Origin: an uncultured Selenomonadales bacterium
Lineage (GTDB): Bacteria > Bacillota > Negativicutes > Selenomonadales > Selenomonadaceae
Direction of reading: 5' to 3'
Length of the DNA: 12,382 nt
NCBI GenBank assembly: GCA_937915885.1
Contig: CALGGP010000280.1
Coordinates: 1 to 12,382, forward strand
Positions 6,724 to 12,382 of this stretch are shown here, piece after piece (position 1 is the first letter of the stretch; each line of letters begins with the position of its first letter). Made by a program: the position numbers and the translations under genes. The notes beneath the pieces are model-generated. The model saw only the letters and a list, made by a program, of their open reading frames with translations. It did no database searches and was not told the DNA's origin.

Positions 6724-8106
6724 ATGAAAAAATCGTTAGCCGCTGCGTTGACCACCGCGTTGGTCGTCGGCGCCGCATCCACCACATTCGCTGCTCAAAA
6801 TCCGTTTTCCGATGTCCCGCGCGGACACTGGGCGTATGACGCCGTCATGCAACTCGCCGAAGCCGACATCATTGAAGGCTACGGCGACGGCACCTTCCTC
6901 GGCAATCGCAACATTACCCGTTACGAGATGGCGCAGATGGTCGCCAAGGCTCTCGCTCGTGTACCGCAGACTCAGGTCACCGGTCCCAATCGCACGGCGC
7001 TCGATAGTCTCACCGTCGAATTCCAAGAGGAGCTCAACAACCTCGGCGTCCGCGTTTCCGAACTCGAGAAGTACGCCGACAAAGTAGAATTGCACGGGAA
7101 AATTGAGTACACCTACAAGAGCGCTCGCACCGAAGATGTGAGAACCGGCAACAAGACCAAACGTAAGGTCAATATGGACGACTGGATCTTCCGTTTCGAG
7201 CCGGTTGCACACGTCAACGACCACTGGACACTCCGTGCTCGTATCGATGCTCATGCAGACTTGAGCCGTAACGATTCGAGCAAGTACAGCCTCGAGCGTG
7301 GTTGGGCGCAGGGCGATTACTCCAACTTCCAAGTCAAAGTCGGTAAGCAACCTTTGTACACCAACGAAGACGGTATTGTCTGGGATACCGAATACTCCGG
7401 CGCGGAAGTCACCTTCGGCAACCGTTTGAAGGCTACGATCTATGCAGGTCGTCTCGCATCGGGCACCGTCAACGGCTTCCAGAGACATGCGGGCTCTTGG
7501 AACGGCAGACAGGACGGCAACGGCAACAGCGATGCAGACTTCAATGCGGCAACCGGACAGTGGGGCGGCACCAGCAGCGATCCCTCGAGCTTCCAGGCGA
7601 TCAACGTTCAGTACACGCCGAAGGCAACGGGTCTCTCCATCGGCGCGGGCTTCTATCACATCAACGATGACGACTTCAAGACGACCGCTTACAGCAAGCA
7701 CGGCAGAGAGGACGACGCCACTATCTGGTCGGCAAACCTCGGCTATCAGTTCGGTCGCAAAGCTAAACTGTGGGGCGCGTTCGCTCAGAACACCAAAGCC
7801 GATTACGAAGATAATTCTTGGCAGGCGCTGTTCTCCTACGGCAACCTCTACGGCGGCGGCGGACAGTACGGCGTCAAGAAGGGTCGCTGGGATGTCTGGG
7901 CAGGCTACAAGAAGCTCGGCTCCAACACCTCGTTGTGCGCCATCAACTGGGATGACGCGTTCGCAGGCACCAAGGGCGTTGTCGCCGGGGCGAGCTGGGC
8001 GCCGTTCGACAACATAGTTGTGTTATGTAAATATTTTCGCGGGGACTACATCCGCGGCGACGGCGATGCGGAACGCCTCTTCGGTCGCGTCGAGTTCTTC
8101 TTCTAA
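6724..8106 (+). CDS. SLH-domain outer-membrane porin (OmpM-like)
   Basis: The protein has 460 residues. A signal peptide (1-23, ending TFA-AQ) is followed by one S-layer-homology domain (about 25-80: NPFSDVPRGHWAYDAV and GYGDGTF). In Negativicutes this domain tethers the outer membrane to polyamine-modified peptidoglycan. A short coiled coil (about 95-120) leads into a beta-barrel (about 121-460) of alternating aromatic/polar strands ending in FFF, the usual assembly signal. It should act as a diffusion porin and cell-wall anchor. The strong ribosome binding site and C-ending codons indicate high expression. An oddity is two Cys (C405 and C435) near the C-terminus; the second lies in a short run of rare-looking codons (about 8023-8038). 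The gene is monocistronic, with its own promoter and terminator. Confidence 0.95.
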   Translation: MKKSLAAALTTALVVGAASTTFAAQNPFSDVPRGHWAYDAVMQLAEADIIEGYGDGTFLGNRNITRYEMAQMVAKALARVPQTQVTGPNRTALDSLTVEFQEELNNLGVRVSELEKYADKVELHGKIEYTYKSARTEDVRTGNKTKRKVNMDDWIFRFEPVAHVNDHWTLRARIDAHADLSRNDSSKYSLERGWAQGDYSNFQVKVGKQPLYTNEDGIVWDTEYSGAEVTFGNRLKATIYAGRLASGTVNGFQRHAGSWNGRQDGNGNSDADFNAATGQWGGTSSDPSSFQAINVQYTPKATGLSIGAGFYHINDDDFKTTAYSKHGREDDATIWSANLGYQFGRKAKLWGAFAQNTKADYEDNSWQALFSYGNLYGGGGQYGVKKGRWDVWAGYKKLGSNTSLCAINWDDAFAGTKGVVAGASWAPFDNIVVLCKYFRGDYIRGDGDAERLFGRVEFFF

Positions 8107-8155
8107 GATCGACATTCAATCGGTACGTAAACAATCCAATCGACATACATTCACC

Positions 8156-8185
8156 AAAGCCTTCGATTCGTCGGAGGCTTTTTTA
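8156..8185 (+). terminator. Intrinsic terminator of the porin gene
   Basis: The arms AAAGCCTTCGA (8156-8166) and TCGGAGGCTTT (8171-8181) form an 11-bp stem with one G-T wobble and a TTCG tetraloop. A run of T continues to 8184. It starts 49 bases after the porin stop. Confidence 0.93.
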
Positions 8186-8216
8186 TTACCTTTTCGTCGC
8201 AAAAAAAAATTTTGTA

Positions 8217-8245
8217 TTGCTAAAGGCTTCGCGTCGTGGTATGAT
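8217..8245 (+). promoter_or_regulatory. Promoter of the GIY-YIG endonuclease gene
   Basis: TTGCTA (8217-8222) and TATGAT (8240-8245) are spaced by 17 bp, directly after the porin terminator. Transcription should begin near 8252. This places the promoter inside the upstream extension of the open frame and so supports the ATG at 8340 as the start. Confidence 0.65.
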
Positions 8246-8266
8246 CGGGTTGCAAATAAAAATCAA

Positions 8267-8311
8267 ACACGGGCGGAGCCTTCTCTATTATTCTAGCAAT
8301 CTTGCCCGTGT
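8267..8311 (+). promoter_or_regulatory. Stem-loop in the endonuclease leader
   Basis: ACACGGGC (8267-8274) is perfectly complementary to GCCCGTGT (8304-8311), giving an 8-bp stem around a 29-base loop. It ends 28 bases before the ATG. There is no T tract, so it may act on stability or translation, or as an operator. Confidence 0.4.
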
Positions 8312-8339
8312 GTGTCAACAAGAAAGCGAGGCAGGATTT

Positions 8340-9173
8340 ATGGACAAAGCAATGCTCAACAAGTCGATGGTGATCTATCTGCTCACCGATACCACCAACG
8401 GCAAACAGTATGTCGGTCAGACGACGAAAACTCTCGGTGAACGCTTGACGCAGCATCGGAGCGGCGATCTCCTCGTTGATCGGGCGCTCAATGCCCACGG
8501 CTGGGAGAATGTTAAGGTCGAAATCCTTGAAGAATGCGAAACGTACGATGAGCTCAATCGGCTTGAGCAGGAATGGATCGACGTACTCGAAACGAAGTCC
8601 CCGAACGGCTATAATCTCACCGACGGCGGCATGGGCGGTCCCGGGCATAAACTCTCCAAAGAAGCAAAGCAGCGGATATCGCGGAAGAATAAAGGTCGCA
8701 AACACAGTGAAGCGACACTAAAAAAAATATCCAAGGCAGTCACCAAGGCAATGCAAGACCCCGAACTGCGGCAGCGGCTGTCGGAAGCCAATCAGGGCAA
8801 AAAACACACCGATGAATCGCGTCAAAAAATGTCTAAAACGCGGCAAGGCAAGGCACGAGACGAGGAGACGAAAGAAAAAATCGGAGTCTCCAATACGGGT
8901 AAGCGTCGCACTCCTGAGGATCGGCAAAAAATGTCCGAAGCCTGCAAAGGCAATCGCGGCTGTCACGCGGTGCTGAATGTGGAGACCGGCGTTGTCTACG
9001 ACTCGATCAAAGAGGCGGCTCTTGCGTATAACATTCCGTCGCCGTGCATCGTCAATGCCTGTCGCGGCAAGCTCATGACGGCGGCAAAGTGTCACTGGAT
9101 GTATCTCGAGAAGTGCCCCCTCCTCCCCGACGGCTCCCTCGATCTCGAGACCATTCGCGGCGTACTGTTGTAA
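8340..9173 (+). CDS. Free-standing GIY-YIG homing-type endonuclease with NUMOD3 repeats
   Basis: The protein has 277 residues. The GIY-YIG nuclease domain (about 9-95) has VIY (11-13), YVG (24-26), the catalytic Arg (R35), a Glu in NRLEQEW (E76 or E78) and Asn in YNLTDGG (N92). Basic NUMOD3-type modules (about 103-207) repeat a (K/R)xSEAxxGKxHxxE-like pattern about three times. A C-terminal part (about 208-256) resembles a NUMOD1/helix-turn-helix DNA-binding unit (SIKEAALAYNIPSPCIVNACRG). Proteins built like this cut DNA at long asymmetric sites and spread their own gene. Here it sits between two complete genes with its own promoter, and no intron or intein is visible, so it is a Seg- or Mob-like free-standing form. 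The ribosome binding site is modest (AGGCAGGA). It is probably a recent arrival, perhaps from a phage. Confidence 0.9.
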   Translation: MDKAMLNKSMVIYLLTDTTNGKQYVGQTTKTLGERLTQHRSGDLLVDRALNAHGWENVKVEILEECETYDELNRLEQEWIDVLETKSPNGYNLTDGGMGGPGHKLSKEAKQRISRKNKGRKHSEATLKKISKAVTKAMQDPELRQRLSEANQGKKHTDESRQKMSKTRQGKARDEETKEKIGVSNTGKRRTPEDRQKMSEACKGNRGCHAVLNVETGVVYDSIKEAALAYNIPSPCIVNACRGKLMTAAKCHWMYLEKCPLLPDGSLDLETIRGVLL

Positions 9174-9197
9174 TTATCGGCTGTTCAGTGCTATAAT
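9168..9197 (+). promoter_or_regulatory. Promoter of the ABC-F gene
   Basis: A consensus TATAAT (9192-9197) lies 18 bp after TTGTAA (9168-9173). The -35 box is made of the last sense codon and stop codon of the endonuclease gene. The predicted leader is only about 20 bases, too short for the attenuator leaders common on antibiotic-inducible ABC-F genes. Confidence 0.72.
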
Positions 9198-9225
9198 CAT
9201 CAAAACACTCGAGAGGAACGATCGA

Positions 9226-10896
9226 ATGATCTTAGCACAGGACATCAGCAAAAGTTTCGGCGAGCGCCTCATTCTTGCCGACGTAAATTTTCGCATCGAC
9301 GATAAAGAAAAGGTCGGCATCGTCGGCAAAAACGGCGCCGGTAAATCTACTCTCCTCAAAATTATTGTCGGCACCGTCGAGCCCGACGAAGGCTCCATTT
9401 CCGGCGTCCGTCGAGAAGACTTCGGGTATGCCGAACAGATTCCGATTTTCTCCGCGCGGAGTCTACTCGACGAATTGTTGAGCATCGACGGCGCTCAAGA
9501 GTTCATGGCGAAAAAAATTCTCTACGGGCTCGGTTTCAACGACGACGATCTCAAAAAAAATCCGAACGACTTCAGCGGCGGTGAGTCCGCAAAGATCGCG
9601 CTCGGCAAGGCGCTCATCACCGAGCCCCGCATTTTGATCCTCGACGAGCCCACCAATCACCTCGACATCTATGCGATCGACTTCCTCGAGAATTTTGTTC
9701 GGAATTACAGTGGCACCGTCATTGCCGTCACTCACGACCGACATTTTCTGCAGACTTGCGTCGATAAGATCATCGACATCGAAAATCATCGCGCCGTCGT
9801 CTATAACGGCAACTATGATAAGTTCGCCCGCTTAAAACGTGAGCGCCTCGACGCCCAATTGAAGGCTTACGAAAAACAGCAGGAGGCTATCGCAAAGGAA
9901 GAAGAATATATTCGTCGCAATAAGGCGGGCGTCAATTCAAAGCAGGCGCGCGGTCGTCAAAAAAAATTGGATCGGCTCGAGCGGATTGAAAAGCCGCCGT
10001 CGCAGGAAAATGTAAAAATTAATCTCGTCGACGCCTCCGAAACCGCCAACAGAGTGCTCACCGTCGACGCGCTCAACTTCAAAGGCATCATTAAAAATTT
10101 TTCCGTCGAAATTCTCAAGGGAGAAAAGGTCGGGCTCATCGGACCAAACGGCATCGGAAAATCGACGCTCCTAAAATTGATCGTCGGCGAGCTCCGCGCG
10201 GACGACGGCACGATCAAAATCGGCAACCGAGTAAAGATCGGATTTTTATCGCAGGGGCATGAAGAACTCGACGAAAATTCAACGCCGATCGAGGAATTGA
10301 TCAATACGTTCGGCTTGACGATCGAACGGGCGCGATCGGAATTGGCGCGGCTCGAAATTTTTGCCGATCTCGTCGAAAAACCGATCGGCTCACTGTCGGG
10401 CGGCGAAAAAACCCGCGTTGCACTGTCGAAATTAATTTTGACGGGCGCCAATTTTTTATTGCTCGACGAGCCCACCAACCACCTCGACCTGCCCGCGCGA
10501 GAGGCAATCGAAAACGCGCTGCTCGAGTTCGAGGGGACGGTGCTGATCGTCACTCACGACCGATATCTGCTCGACAAAGTCACCGACCGAGTGATCGAAA
10601 TGCTCCCAACCGTCGAAAAACCCGCGCCGCAAAAAAAATCGCCGTCGGCAGGAACGACGCCCGCCGTTGACGAAATTATACCGTCGAAGTCAAAAAAAGT
10701 CCCGCGCTCAACACAAAAGGAGGCGCCGGACAGATTGGAAGCGCAAATTTTGATGGCAGAGATGGAATTGAAAATGATCGAGCACGAGATAAATCGCGAA
10801 GTCGAGCCCAAAAAATTATCCGAACTCGCCGCCGCTCATCAATCAAAGGTCGTCGAGATCGAACAACTTTACAAACGTTGGGAGGAATCGGTTTGA
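9226..10896 (+). CDS. ABC-F family ribosome-associated ATPase
   Basis: The 556 residues hold two ABC cassettes and no membrane segments. Cassette 1 has Walker A GKNGAGKST (34-42), signature FSGGE (116-120), Walker B LILDEP (137-142) and switch H170. Cassette 2 has GPNGIGKST (306-314), LSGGE (390-394), LLLDEP (411-416) and H444. Both catalytic Glu are present (E141, E415). A charged helical linker (about 197-262) matches the P-site tRNA interaction motif region. A Lys/Pro-rich spacer (462-500) leads to a predicted C-terminal coiled coil (500-556), as in Uup/YdiF-like members. The family acts on stalled ribosomes by reaching the E site; some members give antibiotic resistance, but nothing here shows that. 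The start has GAGAGGA nine bases upstream. The stop TGA overlaps a TTG start (TTGA) of the following ORF. Confidence 0.93.
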   Translation: MILAQDISKSFGERLILADVNFRIDDKEKVGIVGKNGAGKSTLLKIIVGTVEPDEGSISGVRREDFGYAEQIPIFSARSLLDELLSIDGAQEFMAKKILYGLGFNDDDLKKNPNDFSGGESAKIALGKALITEPRILILDEPTNHLDIYAIDFLENFVRNYSGTVIAVTHDRHFLQTCVDKIIDIENHRAVVYNGNYDKFARLKRERLDAQLKAYEKQQEAIAKEEEYIRRNKAGVNSKQARGRQKKLDRLERIEKPPSQENVKINLVDASETANRVLTVDALNFKGIIKNFSVEILKGEKVGLIGPNGIGKSTLLKLIVGELRADDGTIKIGNRVKIGFLSQGHEELDENSTPIEELINTFGLTIERARSELARLEIFADLVEKPIGSLSGGEKTRVALSKLILTGANFLLLDEPTNHLDLPAREAIENALLEFEGTVLIVTHDRYLLDKVTDRVIEMLPTVEKPAPQKKSPSAGTTPAVDEIIPSKSKKVPRSTQKEAPDRLEAQILMAEMELKMIEHEINREVEPKKLSELAAAHQSKVVEIEQLYKRWEESV

Positions 10897-10922
10897 AAAA
10901 AATTCCGCTGCTCCTGACATTT
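10876..10922 (+). repeat. Tandem duplication, unit 1 core
   Basis: These 47 bases match 11010-11056 at 46 positions (G10890 versus A11024), with a period of 134 bp. The core covers the last codons of the ABC-F gene (RWEESV-stop), the ribosome binding site GGGAGGA, the TTG start and the first nine or so codons of a signal peptide. Weaker similarity continues further downstream. Confidence 0.92.
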
Positions 10923-11030
10923 CCTTTGTTGCCGTCGAACACCGCATTTGCCGACGAGTCCGCCGCATCGACTGCTCATCGGGCGCTCGTCAATCAAAAA
11001 AATTATAAGCGTTGGGAGGAATCAGTTTGA
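10893..11030 (+). pseudogene. 45-codon signal-peptide ORF created by the tandem duplication
   Basis: A TTG start (10893) overlapping the ABC-F stop opens a 45-residue frame. Residues 1-37 follow the N-terminus of the SGNH hydrolase: the first ten differ at one position or fewer per block, then FADESAAST aligns with LADDSASTT. The frame then runs into a second copy of the ABC-F tail (YKRWEESV) and stops at 11028-11030, where the TTGA overlap recurs. It carries the same ribosome binding site as the hydrolase, so it may be translated and exported as a short peptide. The simplest reading is a decayed duplicate of the hydrolase's 5' end whose body was deleted. A kept leader peptide for coupling is the other option. 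Confidence 0.6.
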
Positions 11031-11056
11031 AAAAAATTCCGCTGCTCCTGACATTT
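11010..11056 (+). repeat. Tandem duplication, unit 2 core
   Basis: This is the downstream partner of 10876-10922. It supplies the ribosome binding site (GGGAGGA, 11014-11020) and TTG start of the intact hydrolase gene. The bases just before it (about 10984-11009) loosely resemble the ABC-F 3' end with a deletion of roughly 18 bases. Confidence 0.9.
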
Positions 11057-12283
11057 TTTTTATTCCTGTTGACAGCCGTCACGACGCTTGCCGACGACTC
11101 CGCCTCCACGACCGTTTATCAGCCCGTCGAGCAATCCGTCGAGCCCGCAGATCCGAGCGAGCCTGCCGTCGAGCAGCCCTCGGGCGTCAAAATCGTCATG
11201 CGTCTGTCGTGGAAATTGATCCCGAGCGCCGTCAAGTATAAGGTCGCCTTCGATGACGAGGTGCATACGACTTACATCAACGGCATCGAGCTTGAGGTCG
11301 ACAGCGTCAACAAGGTGTTTCACGTCGTCGCGCTCGACTTCGGCGGCAAAATTATCGACAGCGATATCGATGTGACGCAGGTCGAGACCAATCCGCCCGC
11401 GCCCAAGCCCACCACCGAGTTTGAGAAGATGGATTACGGTCCGCTTTATCCGGTGTACTCGTGGATTCCGACGCACGGCGCCGATTATTATCAGATTCAA
11501 TTGTTTAAGGACGGCGAGTTGGCGCGCGAATATGAGGCGTATAAGACGGGCAACGATGACGCTTACGATTATTATGATGAATATCCCGTCAATCGCGGCG
11601 GCAATTATTATTGGCGGGTGCGGGCGATGTCGGATTACGGGTTTGCGATGTCGGAGTGGTCGGAGCAAACCGATAACGTTTCGTTCAAAGTCACGTCGCC
11701 GAATAAAGTTTGCGCGCTCGGCGACAGCATCACGCACGGCGGCGGCGCGGTGACGGTTCCTCCGTCGATGACGATTTACAATTGGGAGACGTACTGCCAC
11801 GTGCCGGTGAAAAATCTCGGCAAGAGCGGCGACACGACCGATGTGATCGTCGAGCGGTTTGAAAATGATGTGCTGCCGTTCGAGCCGAAGGTCTTAATAA
11901 TTATGGCGGGCGTCAATGATTATCGCGGGACGATTTTCGGTTGGCAATCGGTGACGAATTATCAGGCGCTGGTCGACAAGTGCGCGTATTACGGGATCGT
12001 GCCGGTGTTCATCACGCCGACGCCGGTCAACACGCGGCTGATCAGAAAGAGTAAATTCATCGAGCAGCCGCCGTATGATTGGCAGACGCATTATCAGTTT
12101 TTGTGCGATTGGATCAGAAAGCAGCCGTATTATATCGATGTGACGGCGGCGTTTGAAGATGATGCGGGGGAGCTCCGCGCGGATTTGACGTCGGACGGTT
12201 TGCATCCCGATGAAGAGGGTAAAGAGATAATCGGGCGCGCGGTCGAGCGGTGGCTGAAAAATAATGAGGCATTATGGAACTGA
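11027..12283 (+). CDS. Secreted SGNH/GDSL-family hydrolase with N-terminal Fn3-like domains
   Basis: The protein has 418 residues from the TTG at 11027. I prefer this to an upstream TTG at 11012 because it gives a proper lipid-free signal peptide (MKKIPLLLTFFLFLL, cleavage near TTLA-DD) and follows GGGAGGA by six bases. A Pro/Glu/Val-rich linker (about 30-52) leads to one or two beta-sandwich, fibronectin-III-like regions (about 55-120 and 135-223, with YYWRVRAMSDYG). The SGNH esterase domain (about 227-412) has block I GDSI (S234), block II around NLGKSGDT (263-270), block III GVND (N297) and block V DGLHPDEEG (D390, H393). It probably removes acyl groups from envelope or polysaccharide substrates in the periplasm or outside the cell; the substrate cannot be read from sequence. 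It is likely co-transcribed with the ABC-F gene. Confidence 0.9.
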   Translation: MKKIPLLLTFFLFLLTAVTTLADDSASTTVYQPVEQSVEPADPSEPAVEQPSGVKIVMRLSWKLIPSAVKYKVAFDDEVHTTYINGIELEVDSVNKVFHVVALDFGGKIIDSDIDVTQVETNPPAPKPTTEFEKMDYGPLYPVYSWIPTHGADYYQIQLFKDGELAREYEAYKTGNDDAYDYYDEYPVNRGGNYYWRVRAMSDYGFAMSEWSEQTDNVSFKVTSPNKVCALGDSITHGGGAVTVPPSMTIYNWETYCHVPVKNLGKSGDTTDVIVERFENDVLPFEPKVLIIMAGVNDYRGTIFGWQSVTNYQALVDKCAYYGIVPVFITPTPVNTRLIRKSKFIEQPPYDWQTHYQFLCDWIRKQPYYIDVTAAFEDDAGELRADLTSDGLHPDEEGKEIIGRAVERWLKNNEALWN

Positions 12284-12284
12284 C

Positions 12285-12382
12285 GGGGGCGACGGAGTGA
12301 CGGTTAGAGGGGCGCCGTCGACGCTCCCGCCCACCGAGCACGGCGCCCAACGAAGGAAGCGGTTCCCACCCGCGTCAACGGC
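12285..12382 (+). repeat. Dispersed intergenic repeat, copy C
   Basis: The element starts two bases after the hydrolase stop and runs to the window edge, so it may continue. It contains a perfect 9-bp stem, GGGCGCCGT (12310-12318) with ACGGCGCCC (12340-12348), around a 21-base loop. Copies A and B share its blocks. No open frame and no T tract are present, so it is neither coding nor a standard terminator. Confidence 0.72.

Noticed and set aside
6736..7701. Long open frame (321 codons) on the minus strand opposite the porin gene
   Set aside because: It lies wholly inside a well-supported porin gene, has no membrane or domain pattern, and is explained by the strong codon bias of the porin strand.
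8217..8339. Upstream extension of the endonuclease reading frame (41 codons from a TTG)
   Set aside because: It overlaps the predicted promoter and leader, and the extra residues are not part of a GIY-YIG fold.
8640..8970. NUMOD3-encoding repeats as a DNA repeat array or CRISPR
   Set aside because: Similarity is at the protein level only, with no constant DNA repeat or regular spacer length.
9957..10553. Open frame of 198 codons on the minus strand opposite the ABC-F gene
   Set aside because: It is Ser-rich, lacks any motif, and mirrors conserved ABC-F codons, so it is a shadow frame.
9226..10896. ABC-F protein as an antibiotic-resistance determinant
   Set aside because: The family includes both housekeeping and resistance members; the short leader and lack of diagnostic features give no support for resistance.
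11012..11026. Alternative hydrolase start at a TTG at 11012
   Set aside because: It falls within the Shine-Dalgarno region and gives a less regular signal peptide than the TTG at 11027.
11060..11800. Open frame of 246 codons on the minus strand opposite the SGNH hydrolase
   Set aside because: It is very rich in Arg and Ile in a pattern expected from antisense of GAC/GTC-rich codons, with no domain or ribosome binding site.
12310..12348. Stem in repeat copy C as the terminator of the hydrolase operon
   Set aside because: The 9-bp stem has a long loop and no following T-run, and the same element lies upstream of another gene, so it is better called a repeat.

Overview
The window most likely comes from a diderm Firmicute of the class Negativicutes (Selenomonas/Veillonella-like). 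The main evidence is the gene at 6724-8106. It encodes a signal peptide, one S-layer-homology domain, a short coiled coil and a beta-barrel ending in Phe-Phe-Phe, which is the OmpM-type outer-membrane porin architecture of that group. TTG starts, strong purine-rich ribosome binding sites and sigma-A-like promoters agree with this. The genus cannot be named from the sequence.

Layout. 1-356 has no recognisable gene but holds two copies of a dispersed intergenic repeat, in opposite orientation. 357-1019 (+) is an unrecognised protein with one membrane segment; its 3' end overlaps the end of the converging cluster by 20 bp. 1000-6454 (-) is a tightly packed five-gene cluster read right to left: nadK (NAD kinase), a Hanks-type Ser/Thr kinase, a zinc-ribbon/FHA protein, a membrane-anchored PP2C phosphatase, and a PrsW-type intramembrane protease fused to an FHA domain. 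Neighbouring genes overlap or lie a few bases apart, except for a 107-bp gap between nadK and the kinase. A clear promoter lies upstream of nadK. The divergent porin gene has its own promoter and a leader that can fold in competing ways around its ribosome binding site. After the porin terminator come a free-standing GIY-YIG/NUMOD3 homing-type endonuclease (8340-9173), an ABC-F ATPase (9226-10896) and a secreted SGNH/GDSL hydrolase (11027-12283). A third copy of the intergenic repeat starts just after the hydrolase stop codon.

How the genes may work together. The kinase (writer), PP2C (eraser) and two FHA proteins (phosphothreonine readers) form a complete phospho-signalling circuit. Because one reader is fused to an intramembrane protease, the likely output is site-2-type proteolysis in the membrane triggered by phosphorylation. 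This is the strongest candidate for an undescribed system here. The domain calls are secure from motifs; the wiring is inference.

Other points of interest are a highly iterated 10-bp palindrome (seven exact copies, including both strands' genes), a 134-bp tandem duplication at the ABC-F/hydrolase junction that created a 45-codon signal-peptide ORF, and the structured porin leader.
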